Source: Candidatus Rhabdochlamydia sp. (GTDB lineage Bacteria; Chlamydiota; Chlamydiia; Chlamydiales; Rhabdochlamydiaceae). From it: DNA of 5,731 bases. This document shows, in pieces, positions 1 to 5,731 of the stretch. Location: assembly GCA_030043815.1 (NCBI GenBank), contig JASHWX010000036.1, positions 1-5,731 on the forward strand, written 5' to 3'. Numbering within the stretch: position 1 is the stretch's first letter; every line of letters starts with the position of its first letter. Made by a program: the position numbers and the translations under genes. The notes beneath the pieces were generated by a model that saw only the letters and a program-made list of their open reading frames with translations, did not search any database and had not been told where the DNA came from.

Positions 1-2
1 CG

Positions 3-215
3 CGTTTGTTAAGAATGCGCGAGGACAATGAAGAATCGATTTTCAAATACTGCGATTACTATGCGGGGACAAACCGCCCGGATTTCCAATATGCGACGTC
101 GATAGAAGAAGCCCTGGAAATGGGGGGCATGCCTCCCTTTGAATGCGACCTTGAAAAACTCTACAATGCTTTTCCTTTTGATCTTTGGCCCAACACAACA
201 TTTAAAAAAATATGA
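3..215 (+). CDS. C-terminal end of an unrecognised protein (5' truncated by window edge)
   Basis: The frame is open from the left edge of the window to a TGA at 213-215, giving about 70 residues. A TTG at 6 and an ATG at 15 exist, but with no stop upstream and no visible ribosome binding site the fragment is more likely the tail of a longer protein than a small gene. The residues are acidic and aromatic-rich (for example KYCDYYAG, then MGGMPPFECDLEKLY and PFDLWPN near the end), with no membrane segment and no motif I recognise. Its stop codon overlaps the start of the next gene in an ATGA (212-215), so it probably shares a transcript and coupled translation with the two propeller genes downstream. 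A role in the same sugar-related process is only inferred from that position. Confidence 0.65.
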   Translation, partial: RLLRMREDNEESIFKYCDYYAGTNRPDFQYATSIEEALEMGGMPPFECDLEKLYNAFPFDLWPNTTFKKI

Positions 216-1279
216 AAAAACTTCCTTTTCTTATTCTTCTGACACTCCCTCTTCTTGCAGATCTCGATTTTCCTTATGCCGAAGAAGATGTTCCCCCTGC
301 TAAGGAAATTCCTCCAGTTGTCGTCGACATGCAGAAAATGCAGCAACCGTTTGTTTTAGAAACCAAGAAGATTGAAATCCCAAGATACTCGGACGCATTC
401 AATCCCTCGATCATCCGATGGAATGATCAGCTGCTCATGGTTTTCCGTTATCGCGCGCCAAATACAGATGATACTAATCCCATGGCATTTGTGTGGATGG
501 ACAAGGATTTCAACCTGCTCACAGAGCCAATGCCCTTCGACATCCCCTTTGACAATCCCTATCTTTCCTCGCGTCGGCAAGACCCCAGGCTTGTCGCAGT
601 AGGGGAGCGCTTATTCATGGTCTATAGCAACTTCGTCCAGGGGCCGATCAAACGCGAAATCCGCCGCGTCTATGTGGCAGAGCTCGACATCGACGGGAAA
701 AACGTTTCGGTCAAACACCATGAACCGCTGCTGCATTTCGAAGGGGAAACAGAAATGCGCTGGGAGAAAAACTGGACTCCATTTGAATACGACGGAGAGC
801 TGCTCCTCTCTTACAGCCTCGATCCCCACCGCATTCTGCATCCTGTTTTCAACACATGCTCTTGCGAAATGATCTCCTCAAGTAATGCCTCCATTCAATG
901 GGATTGGGGCCCTCTTAGAGGCGGAACGCCGGCTTTGCGCATCAACGATCAATATCTGGCGTTTTTCCACTCCGCTAAAAATATCATCTCTGTCCAATCC
1001 AATGGAAAAAGCATGACCCACTATGTCACGGGCTGCTACACATTTTCCTGCAAACCGCCCTTTGAGATCACAGCGATGAGCCCTGAGCCTATTGTCGGGC
1101 AGGATTTTTACTTAAGTATGAATAAAGCAAGGTGGAAACCGTTGCGCGTCGTATTCCCCTGCGGTTTTATTTTCGACGACGAGCATATCTTTGTTTCCTA
1201 TGGGAGGCAAGACAACGAAATCTGGATTGCCAAGCTTGATAAAGCGGCACTGCTAGAGAGCTTAGTTCCCGTCAAATGA
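212..1279 (+). CDS. Exported GH130-like beta-propeller protein, copy 1 (putative glycosidase/phosphorylase)
   Basis: 355 residues. The N-terminus is a plausible Sec signal peptide: MKK, then a hydrophobic stretch over residues 4-16 with likely cleavage near LLA (14-16), followed by an acidic and proline-rich linker to about residue 45. The body shows blade-like repeats: FNPSI at 63-67 followed by LLMVFRYR, QDPR at 123-126 followed by LFMVYSN, EKNWTPF at 185-191 with LLLSYSLDPHRI, RGGTP at 236-240, FPCG at 315-318, and SYGRQD at 329-334. This pattern matches the five-bladed propellers of the GH130 group, which contains inverting mannoside phosphorylases and beta-mannosidases. In that group the EDPR-type motif carries the acid residue. 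Here Glu is replaced by Gln (Q123), but D124 is kept. No strong ribosome binding site precedes the ATG, which overlaps the upstream stop as ATGA, so translational coupling is likely. The substrate is unknown. Membership of a neighbouring propeller family (GH43/32-like) or a non-catalytic binding role is possible. Confidence 0.72.
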   Translation: MKKLPFLILLTLPLLADLDFPYAEEDVPPAKEIPPVVVDMQKMQQPFVLETKKIEIPRYSDAFNPSIIRWNDQLLMVFRYRAPNTDDTNPMAFVWMDKDFNLLTEPMPFDIPFDNPYLSSRRQDPRLVAVGERLFMVYSNFVQGPIKREIRRVYVAELDIDGKNVSVKHHEPLLHFEGETEMRWEKNWTPFEYDGELLLSYSLDPHRILHPVFNTCSCEMISSSNASIQWDWGPLRGGTPALRINDQYLAFFHSAKNIISVQSNGKSMTHYVTGCYTFSCKPPFEITAMSPEPIVGQDFYLSMNKARWKPLRVVFPCGFIFDDEHIFVSYGRQDNEIWIAKLDKAALLESLVPVK

Positions 1280-2379
1280 CCTTGCTCTTTGCTTTGGCCG
1301 CAGCATTAATGGATTTTGAAGACAACCTATCTGAGTTTGTCCTCGAGACAAAACGGATTGAAGTCCCCGGCTTTCCCGATGCATTCAATCCATCGATCAT
1401 CTCTTGGCGCGGCTACATTCTCATGAGTTTCCGTTTCATCCCCGATCCCAAGTACTCGTTCACTTCCCATCTCGGTTTGATTTTTTTAGACGATGACTTT
1501 AAAGCGATGGGCCGACCCTACATTCTCCATTTGCGAGACTTTCCTCCCTGCAGAGCGGAAGATGCGCGCCTTATCATCGTCGGCGAGCAGCTTTACATGG
1601 TCTACAGCGACAATAGCGAAGAGAAAATCAGTAAAGGGGGCTTTCGCATGCATATCGCCGAGCTGCATTTCGACGGCGAGCAATTTTCTGTAGAAAATAT
1701 CGAGCGCTTAAGCCGCTATGAGGGGGAAAGCCGCGAGGTTCGCGAAAAAAATTGGGTTCCATTTGTCTACAATGGCGAGCTTTTGCTTGCCTACAGCATT
1801 GCCCCCCATCGCATTTTCCGTCCCATAGCAGACGACTTTTGCGAAACGCTTTGCCTCACCCAGAGTTCCATTCAGTGGAATTGGGGGAACTTACGGGGTG
1901 GTACGCAAGCCCAAATCGTCGACGGGCAATACCTTGCGTTCTTCCATTCTGCCAAGAAATTAGAAAGCGTCCATTCTGACGGAAAGACATCGATGCATTA
2001 CTTCATCGGGGCTTACACTTTTCTACCATGTCCTCCCTTCGCGCTCACTCAAATCAGCCCTCATCCCATCGTCGGCAGAAATTTTTACCACGGGCTAAGC
2101 TACACACCTTACTGGGGTTCGGTCAACGTCGTATTTCCCTGCGGCTATATCTGCGACCGCGATCACATTTGGCTAAGCTATGGAAGGCAGGACCGGGAAT
2201 GCTGGATCGCCAAGATCGACAAGAGAGGCCTCTTTCGCAGCCTCAAGTCAATTAATTCGGGTCTCGATGATTCTACCGTCTTCGAGGTGGACGATCCTTT
2301 GGCCAAACTCGGTAATCCGTGGATCGTGGGTAACGACGATGAGCGTGCTTCCCATCTTCTGCACGATGTCGCGCAGTAA
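1276..2379 (+). CDS. GH130-like beta-propeller protein, copy 2, with antisense-derived C-terminal tail
   Basis: 367 residues. It is a tandem paralogue of the preceding gene, aligned from FVLETKRIEVP (residues 21-31) through to IAKIDKRGL (311-319). The same blocks recur: FNPSI at 37-41, EDAR at 95-98, EKNWVPF at 157-163, APHRI at 176-180, RGGTQ at 207-211, FPCG at 287-290, and SYGRQD at 301-306. Copy 2 has Glu in the acid motif but Ala in place of Pro. Its N-terminus (MTLLFALAAALM) is hydrophobic but lacks basic residues, so export is uncertain. The ATG overlaps the upstream TGA as ATGA at 1276-1279. An ATG at 1309 would remove the hydrophobic stretch, but no ribosome binding site favours it. 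Copy 1 ends about 12 residues after its IAKLDK block, whereas copy 2 continues through residues 325-367, all antisense to the ATPase gene on the other strand. That tail is probably not part of the fold. Enzymatic activity and substrate are not shown by the sequence. Confidence 0.72.
   Translation: MTLLFALAAALMDFEDNLSEFVLETKRIEVPGFPDAFNPSIISWRGYILMSFRFIPDPKYSFTSHLGLIFLDDDFKAMGRPYILHLRDFPPCRAEDARLIIVGEQLYMVYSDNSEEKISKGGFRMHIAELHFDGEQFSVENIERLSRYEGESREVREKNWVPFVYNGELLLAYSIAPHRIFRPIADDFCETLCLTQSSIQWNWGNLRGGTQAQIVDGQYLAFFHSAKKLESVHSDGKTSMHYFIGAYTFLPCPPFALTQISPHPIVGRNFYHGLSYTPYWGSVNVVFPCGYICDRDHIWLSYGRQDRECWIAKIDKRGLFRSLKSINSGLDDSTVFEVDDPLAKLGNPWIVGNDDERASHLLHDVAQ
2248..2379. other. 132-bp convergent overlap of two coding regions
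   Basis: The plus-strand propeller gene and the minus-strand ATPase gene share these bases tail to tail. The triplet 2248-2250 is TCA (Ser325) on the plus strand and TGA (the ATPase stop) on the minus strand, so the codons of the two genes are exact reverse complements of each other. The ATPase part encodes its normal end (after the H-loop, IVHLEDGRIIE), whereas the propeller tail has no counterpart in the neighbouring paralogue. The overlap therefore looks like read-through of the propeller gene after its own stop was lost. It leaves no intergenic space for a terminator of either operon. Confidence 0.8.
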
Positions 2380-2931
2380 TTCCATGACTTTCATCCCTGT
2401 GGCGTGATCGAGGAAGCTAGTGGGCTCGTCGCAGACGATGAGATCGGGCTGATGGATCATGGCGCGGGCGATGGCCACACGCTGCTGCTGGCCTCCGGAG
2501 AGCTGTACCGGGTAGGCATCGATTTTATCGGCGATCCCAACGTCGGAAAGAAGCTGCTTGGACTTTTCTAATGCCCTCTTCATATCCCATTTGTTGAGGA
2601 TCAGCGGAACAGCGACATTTTCTGCGGAGGTGAGCATAGGGATCAGGTTAAAGATCTGGAAGACAAAACCGATGTGTTTGCCTCGGTAGAGCGTTTTTTC
2701 GTAATCGGGCATATGGTTGAGATCAATTCCGCCGATGACGCAATCTCCTTCTGTCTGAGTCAGAATCCCTGCAATCACTGAAAGCAGCGTCGTCTTTCCC
2801 GATCCCGAAGGGCCCATCAATAAGAAAATCTCCCCTTTTTTCACAGTGAGGTTTACTCCCCTAAGCGCTTGCACAGCGGTGGCCCCTTTGCCAAATGTCT
2901 TCTTGATGTTGTTACAAATGACTATGTCCAT
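2248..2931 (-). CDS. ABC transporter ATP-binding protein, DevA/LolD/MacB-type
   Basis: 227 residues, the usual length for a stand-alone ATPase of this type. It hydrolyses ATP on the cytoplasmic face to drive the permease encoded just upstream. All nucleotide-binding elements are visible: Walker A GPSGSGKTT at 40-48 (K46), Q-loop Q92 in FVFQIFNLIP, signature LSGGQQQR at 144-151, Walker B LIVCDE at 164-169 with the catalytic E169, D-loop SFLD at 172-175, and H-loop H202 in VVTHD. The QIFNLIP and DHATG stretches are typical of the LolD/MacB/DevA branch, which works with four-helix permeases. The D-loop has Phe where Ala is usual, which is a mild variation. The ATG lies 3 nt after the permease stop, with no clear ribosome binding site of its own, so coupled translation is likely. 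It is the last gene of the export operon, and its 3' end overlaps the convergent propeller gene. Confidence 0.93.
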   Translation of the reverse strand: MDIVICNNIKKTFGKGATAVQALRGVNLTVKKGEIFLLMGPSGSGKTTLLSVIAGILTQTEGDCVIGGIDLNHMPDYEKTLYRGKHIGFVFQIFNLIPMLTSAENVAVPLILNKWDMKRALEKSKQLLSDVGIADKIDAYPVQLSGGQQQRVAIARAMIHQPDLIVCDEPTSFLDHATGMKVMELLRDIVQKMGSTLIVVTHDPRITEFGQRIVHLEDGRIIETRIN

Positions 2932-2934
2932 GAT

Positions 2935-4086
2935 TTAACGCTTAAATACAATTGCGGGATCGAGACGGACGACTTTAATCATGCTAAATATTGCGGCAAG
3001 AAAACAAATCAACAGCAAAGCCCCAAGGCTGATGAGGTAAAGCCACCATGGCAAAACAAATGAAAGTTCTGTTTTTTGAAATGCGTATCCAAAAATTGAC
3101 GCAGCGCCAATCCCAATGCCCCATCCCAGTGCACTCACGAGCAGCGCTTGTAGAATCACCATTTTCACCAATAATCGATTGTCAGCTCCCATTGCCTTGA
3201 AGGTGCCAAAATATGGGAGAATGTCAAGAGTAAAGTTTAAGAATGTCTGCCCTGCGATCGACACTCCGATAACGAATCCCAAGATGATCGCTACTGCAAA
3301 ATTCACGACGATTCCCGTGTATTTGGCATAATAGATCATCGTTAATTTTTCAAATTCCCAGGTCGTATAAGCGGCATAACCTGTGACATCGCGGATCTTT
3401 TGGCATAACTGTTTCACATTCACTCCAGGCTCTGCTTTGACAAGAACAAACGTGAGCACATCGCGGACAAGCGGCGCGTAGGAGGTTGCCCGGCCATAGG
3501 TCGTATAAACCACAGGTTGAGATTGAAAAGTCCGCATCGTTTCGCAAATTCCCGCGACATAGGCGCGCCGATCGTTGAGCTCCATGACATCGCCCACACG
3601 TAGCGGTATCAATTGATCTTCTTTTGTGGATGCCAATTTCGAGTCTGCCCCGTATTTATTTACGATCACCGCATCGGGAAAGCGCAGCTTGCCTAAGTCC
3701 CCTTCGAGGATTTCCGGAGGCCCCCCGATGAGGGTGGCATCATCGATCCCTATAAAAATACAGGTCTGAAAGGCACCCGTCCGCAATCGCGCTTGGATGG
3801 TGCCTTTGTACATGGGCACCGCCCAATCGATGCCCTCGATGCTGCGCACTCGATACAGAACAGTTTCCTTCATCCCTTTTAAATCATCGACGTATTGGAC
3901 CGTCGGGTCCATCACCCAGATATCGGGTTGAGTTGTATCTCTGAGGAAACTGTACGTGCGCATCATGATCCCAATGAAGATTGCTCCCTGCTGGCTGATG
4001 ATGAATGAAGCAAAACTCAAAGCCACAATAAGGCCGATGTACTTGAGCCTGTCCCCGATTAACATCTTCATGGCGAAAAGGAACAT
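2935..4086 (-). CDS. ABC transporter permease, DevC/MacB/FtsX-like
   Basis: 383 residues from the ATG at 4086. This is the inner-membrane subunit partnering the ATPase. One membrane segment lies at about 15-40, followed by a large extracytoplasmic domain (about 45-250, including IGIDDATLIGGP near 112-123) and three more segments at about 257-280, 305-334 and 345-369. The last residues, RLDPAIVFKR, match the conserved ending of this permease class. One helix, a periplasmic domain, then three helices is the MacB/FtsX/DevC layout, which uses mechanical coupling rather than a transmembrane channel. I chose ATG 4086 because an extended ribosome binding site (4101-4092) sits 9 nt upstream, counted from AGGAGG. 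A TTG at 4092 lies inside that site and is unlikely to be used. The gene overlaps the end of the outer-membrane factor gene by 19 bp and is followed after 3 nt by the ATPase. DevC is the closest type I recognise, but substrate specificity cannot be inferred. Confidence 0.88.
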   Translation of the reverse strand: MFLFAMKMLIGDRLKYIGLIVALSFASFIISQQGAIFIGIMMRTYSFLRDTTQPDIWVMDPTVQYVDDLKGMKETVLYRVRSIEGIDWAVPMYKGTIQARLRTGAFQTCIFIGIDDATLIGGPPEILEGDLGKLRFPDAVIVNKYGADSKLASTKEDQLIPLRVGDVMELNDRRAYVAGICETMRTFQSQPVVYTTYGRATSYAPLVRDVLTFVLVKAEPGVNVKQLCQKIRDVTGYAAYTTWEFEKLTMIYYAKYTGIVVNFAVAIILGFVIGVSIAGQTFLNFTLDILPYFGTFKAMGADNRLLVKMVILQALLVSALGWGIGIGAASIFGYAFQKTELSFVLPWWLYLISLGALLLICFLAAIFSMIKVVRLDPAIVFKR

Positions 4087-5528
4087 TCCCAATCACCTCC
4101 TAGAGCCTTATAGAGAGCGATCAAATCGCTCGTCAGTGCTTGCTCGCTTTGAATAGCCAAATTTTCTGCATTCAACAACGTCTTCATCGCGTCCAATACG
4201 GGAGATTCATCGATCAGCCCCGCCGCATATTGGTCGCGCGTCAATTCCATCGCCCGTCTTTCCGCCTCGACCTCGGCTGTAAGATAATTGTTGCGCTTTT
4301 GCTCTTCAAAATAAGCCACAAGCGCCCCTTCGACATCCTCTAGAGCAGAAATCACCGTATTTTCATAAGTCAACAACTTTTGCTTCTGGATCGACTTTTG
4401 CACTTTGATCTGCCCGTATGTTCTTCCAAAATCGATCAGATCCCAGTTGAGGGCCGGCCCGATCGTCCAGTAGCGGCTGCCCGAATTAAACCAATTACTG
4501 GTCTTATTGCCTGCATACCCCGCACTATTGCCCGTCAAAGAAACTTGAGGGAAGAGATTAGACACCGCCACGCCGATCTGTTCTGTTGCCGCTGCCAGCT
4601 CCCTTTCTGCATTGCGAATATCTGGCCTGCGTCTCAATAGATCGGAAGGCAGGCCCGCAGGCACTTTTCCAGAGCCCTCTGGGATAGAGCCCATCAACTC
4701 AAACCGCGCCGTCATTGTTTCCGGCTGCTCGCCTAGAAGAATTGCAAGAGAAAAAATCGTCTGCTTCAATGAAGTTTCCAAGACAGGCAGCGCCGCGCTG
4801 TCATTTTCATATGTAGCGATCAGATCATCGACTTGGATCTCATTGTCGAGCCCTGCGTCAAAGAGCACCTTGGCCAATTGCAATAGTTCTTCATCTGTTT
4901 CCACAAGCTTCTTGATCAAGACGATCTGCTGCTGCAACGATCGGATCGCGACATAGTCTCGCGCTACCTCGCTGATCACCATGAGCATCACATTTTGTGC
5001 GGCATCGATGCTGGCCTCCCACAGATCATGAGCCGCGCGTTTGCCCCGTCGATACTTGCCCCAAACATCGAGTTCCCAGATGGCATCGAATCCCACTTGA
5101 AACAAATTCTGAACCGGCTGTGTAATTGGAGATATCGCCGCCGCAGTCGAAACAGCGCTTGTTCCTTGCCCGCTCGCAACAGAGGCCAATGCCGACGAGG
5201 AGAAAGTATTTTGGCTGTAGCGCGTGCGCGTGGCCGCCGCTGTGAGATCGATCTCCGGCCACAAATAAGACCCTTGGATCTGATACTGCGCCCGTGCCTC
5301 GACGATCTGTTCAAGGGCGATCCGATAATCGTAGTTGCCTTTGACAGCCGCTTCAATGAGCTCATCGAGAAGAGGATCGTTGAACTGTTTCCACCAGCGG
5401 CAGAGGTCTTCATCGCTGCAAGGCTGATTGCCTTCGATATACTCTGACGGCATACCCATCTCGGGCTTTTTATAATCCGGCCCCACCATGCACCCTGCCA
5501 AGAGAAAAAGAAAAGTTATCCATCTCAT
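4068..5528 (-). CDS. Outer-membrane efflux lipoprotein, NodT/OprM (TolC-like) family
   Basis: 486 residues, the normal length for the family. It forms the trimeric outer-membrane exit duct of a tripartite exporter. A short signal peptide ends in the lipobox LAGC (10-13), so C13 should be lipidated, and it is followed by the family's VGPDYKKP start. Other landmarks are WWKQFNDPLLDELI (45-58), FDAIWELDVWGKYRR (147-161), the hallmark GLPSDLLRRRPDIR (292-305), LFPQVSLTG (325-333), NWDLIDFGR (361-369), and the YKALGGDWE ending (473-481). The two efflux-protein repeats are both present. Residues about 107-137, at the tip of the first strand pair, are rich in Ser, Ala and Thr, probably an extracellular loop. 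The ATG (5528-5526) overlaps the stop of the fusion-protein gene as ATGA and is the only usable start, because a TGA lies in frame 33 nt upstream of it. The signal peptide is short, with 12 residues before the Cys. The gene encodes the permease's ribosome binding site near its 3' end. Confidence 0.94.
   Translation of the reverse strand: MRWITFLFLLAGCMVGPDYKKPEMGMPSEYIEGNQPCSDEDLCRWWKQFNDPLLDELIEAAVKGNYDYRIALEQIVEARAQYQIQGSYLWPEIDLTAAATRTRYSQNTFSSSALASVASGQGTSAVSTAAAISPITQPVQNLFQVGFDAIWELDVWGKYRRGKRAAHDLWEASIDAAQNVMLMVISEVARDYVAIRSLQQQIVLIKKLVETDEELLQLAKVLFDAGLDNEIQVDDLIATYENDSAALPVLETSLKQTIFSLAILLGEQPETMTARFELMGSIPEGSGKVPAGLPSDLLRRRPDIRNAERELAAATEQIGVAVSNLFPQVSLTGNSAGYAGNKTSNWFNSGSRYWTIGPALNWDLIDFGRTYGQIKVQKSIQKQKLLTYENTVISALEDVEGALVAYFEEQKRNNYLTAEVEAERRAMELTRDQYAAGLIDESPVLDAMKTLLNAENLAIQSEQALTSDLIALYKALGGDWECSFSP
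4092..4101 (-). promoter_or_regulatory. Extended ribosome binding site for the permease gene, inside the upstream coding region
   Basis: On the minus strand these bases read AGGAGGTGAT, ten consecutive bases complementary to the conserved 3' end of bacterial 16S rRNA. Nine nt separate AGGAGG from the permease ATG at 4086. The site is formed by the codons for Leu-Gly-Gly-Asp close to the end of the outer-membrane factor. It is the strongest ribosome binding site in the window and decides the permease start. Confidence 0.8.
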
Positions 5529-5731
5529 GGACCGTAATCGACCTCTTTCTTTTTCTTCTCTTCAGGAGGAGGAGGAGGTTTTGCGCCAAAATCCGCCAAA
5601 GGAGCCGCTTCGATATACACATCGAGAAGTTGGCCCGCATAGACAGGAATATCTCCTTTTTCAAAGCGGTAAAGCACCTGCAGAACACGCGTATCGAGCC
5701 TTTCGATCTCTTCTCCATTAAATGTCGTTTT
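5525..5731 (-). CDS. Membrane fusion protein (HlyD/DevB-type), C-terminal end only
   Basis: The minus-strand frame is open from the right edge of the window to a TGA at 5527-5525, giving the last 68 residues of a longer protein. The stretch VLQVLYRFEKGDIPVYAGQL, continuing LDVYIEA, is characteristic of the membrane-proximal end of periplasmic adaptor proteins of the HlyD/DevB type. These link an inner-membrane transporter to a TolC-like duct. The protein ends in an unusual tail of five prolines followed by EEKKKKEVDYGP. Its stop overlaps the start of the outer-membrane factor gene (ATGA), consistent with adaptor, duct, permease and ATPase being one operon. The assignment rests on a short fragment plus this context. 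Most of the gene, including its signal anchor and coiled-coil hairpin, lies outside the window. Confidence 0.8.
   Translation of the reverse strand, partial: KTTFNGEEIERLDTRVLQVLYRFEKGDIPVYAGQLLDVYIEAAPLADFGAKPPPPPEEKKKKEVDYGP

Noticed and set aside
1309..1311. Alternative ATG start for the second propeller gene
   Set aside because: It has no ribosome binding site. The ATG at 1276 is coupled to the upstream stop and retains a hydrophobic leader like that of the paralogue, though the later start cannot be fully excluded.
2263..2286. Imperfect inverted repeat (CTCGA ... TCGAG) near the convergent gene ends, a candidate terminator
   Set aside because: The stem is only about five pairs plus a mismatch, with a long loop and no following T-run, and it lies inside both coding regions.
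4068..4071. Internal ATG at 4071 that would give a neat ATGA overlap between the duct gene stop and the permease start
   Set aside because: It has no ribosome binding site at a suitable distance, while the upstream in-frame ATG at 4086 has an excellent one.
4090..4092. TTG start for the permease, two codons before the ATG at 4086
   Set aside because: The TTG begins at the last base of the ribosome binding site and only 3 nt after AGGAGG, which is too close. The ATG at 4086 has ideal spacing.
4995..5447. Plus-strand open frame of about 150 codons opposite the outer-membrane factor gene
   Set aside because: The encoded sequence has no recognisable features and lies wholly antisense to a well-conserved efflux lipoprotein. 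Another open frame at 4612-4956 is rejected for the same reason.
5564..5578. Plus-strand run of five AGG repeats resembling a strong ribosome binding site
   Set aside because: It is the complement of the five proline codons of the adaptor protein on the minus strand, and no credible plus-strand gene follows.
5470..5718. Minus-strand open frame with an ATG and 82 codons at the right edge
   Set aside because: It is out of frame with the adaptor C-terminus, which matches its family well in the other frame, and it also overlaps the start of the outer-membrane factor.

Overview
This 5.7 kb window is almost entirely coding and comes from a Gram-negative (diderm) bacterium. It encodes an outer-membrane efflux lipoprotein and its inner-membrane and periplasmic partners. 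The lineage cannot be fixed from the sequence. The moderate GC content and the pair of propeller-type sugar-enzyme-like proteins would fit an environmental chlamydia, among other groups, but this is a weak guess.

Left half, plus strand (1-2379): three genes are joined stop-to-start by ATGA overlaps and look like one transcript. The first is only the C-terminal end of an unrecognised protein (3-215). The next two (212-1279 and 1276-2379) are tandem paralogues that resemble the GH130-like five-bladed beta-propeller glycosidases/phosphorylases. The first carries a clear signal peptide and the second a weak one. Both keep the family-style blocks (FNPSI, EKNWxPF, RGGT, FPCG, SYGRQD), but they differ from each other in the EDPR-type motif where the catalytic acid is expected.

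Right half, minus strand (2248-5731): an export operon reads leftward, in the order HlyD-type membrane fusion protein (only its last 68 residues are in the window), NodT-type outer-membrane factor lipoprotein, DevC/MacB-like permease, then DevA/LolD-like ATPase. The joints are 4-bp and 19-bp overlaps and a 3-nt gap. Together the four would form a complete ABC-type tripartite exporter spanning both membranes. Its substrate cannot be read from the sequence.

The two operons converge and overlap tail to tail by 132 bp. The second propeller gene continues 43 codons past the last codon before the ATPase stop, and this tail is entirely antisense to the ATPase C-terminus. No room is left for a conventional terminator between them. 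There is no stretch of 300 bases without a gene, and I saw no RNA gene, mobile element, CRISPR array or origin. I found no decisive evidence of a wholly new system. The points most worth a second look are the antisense-derived tail, the diverged paralogue pair, and the strong ribosome binding site embedded in the end of the outer-membrane factor gene.
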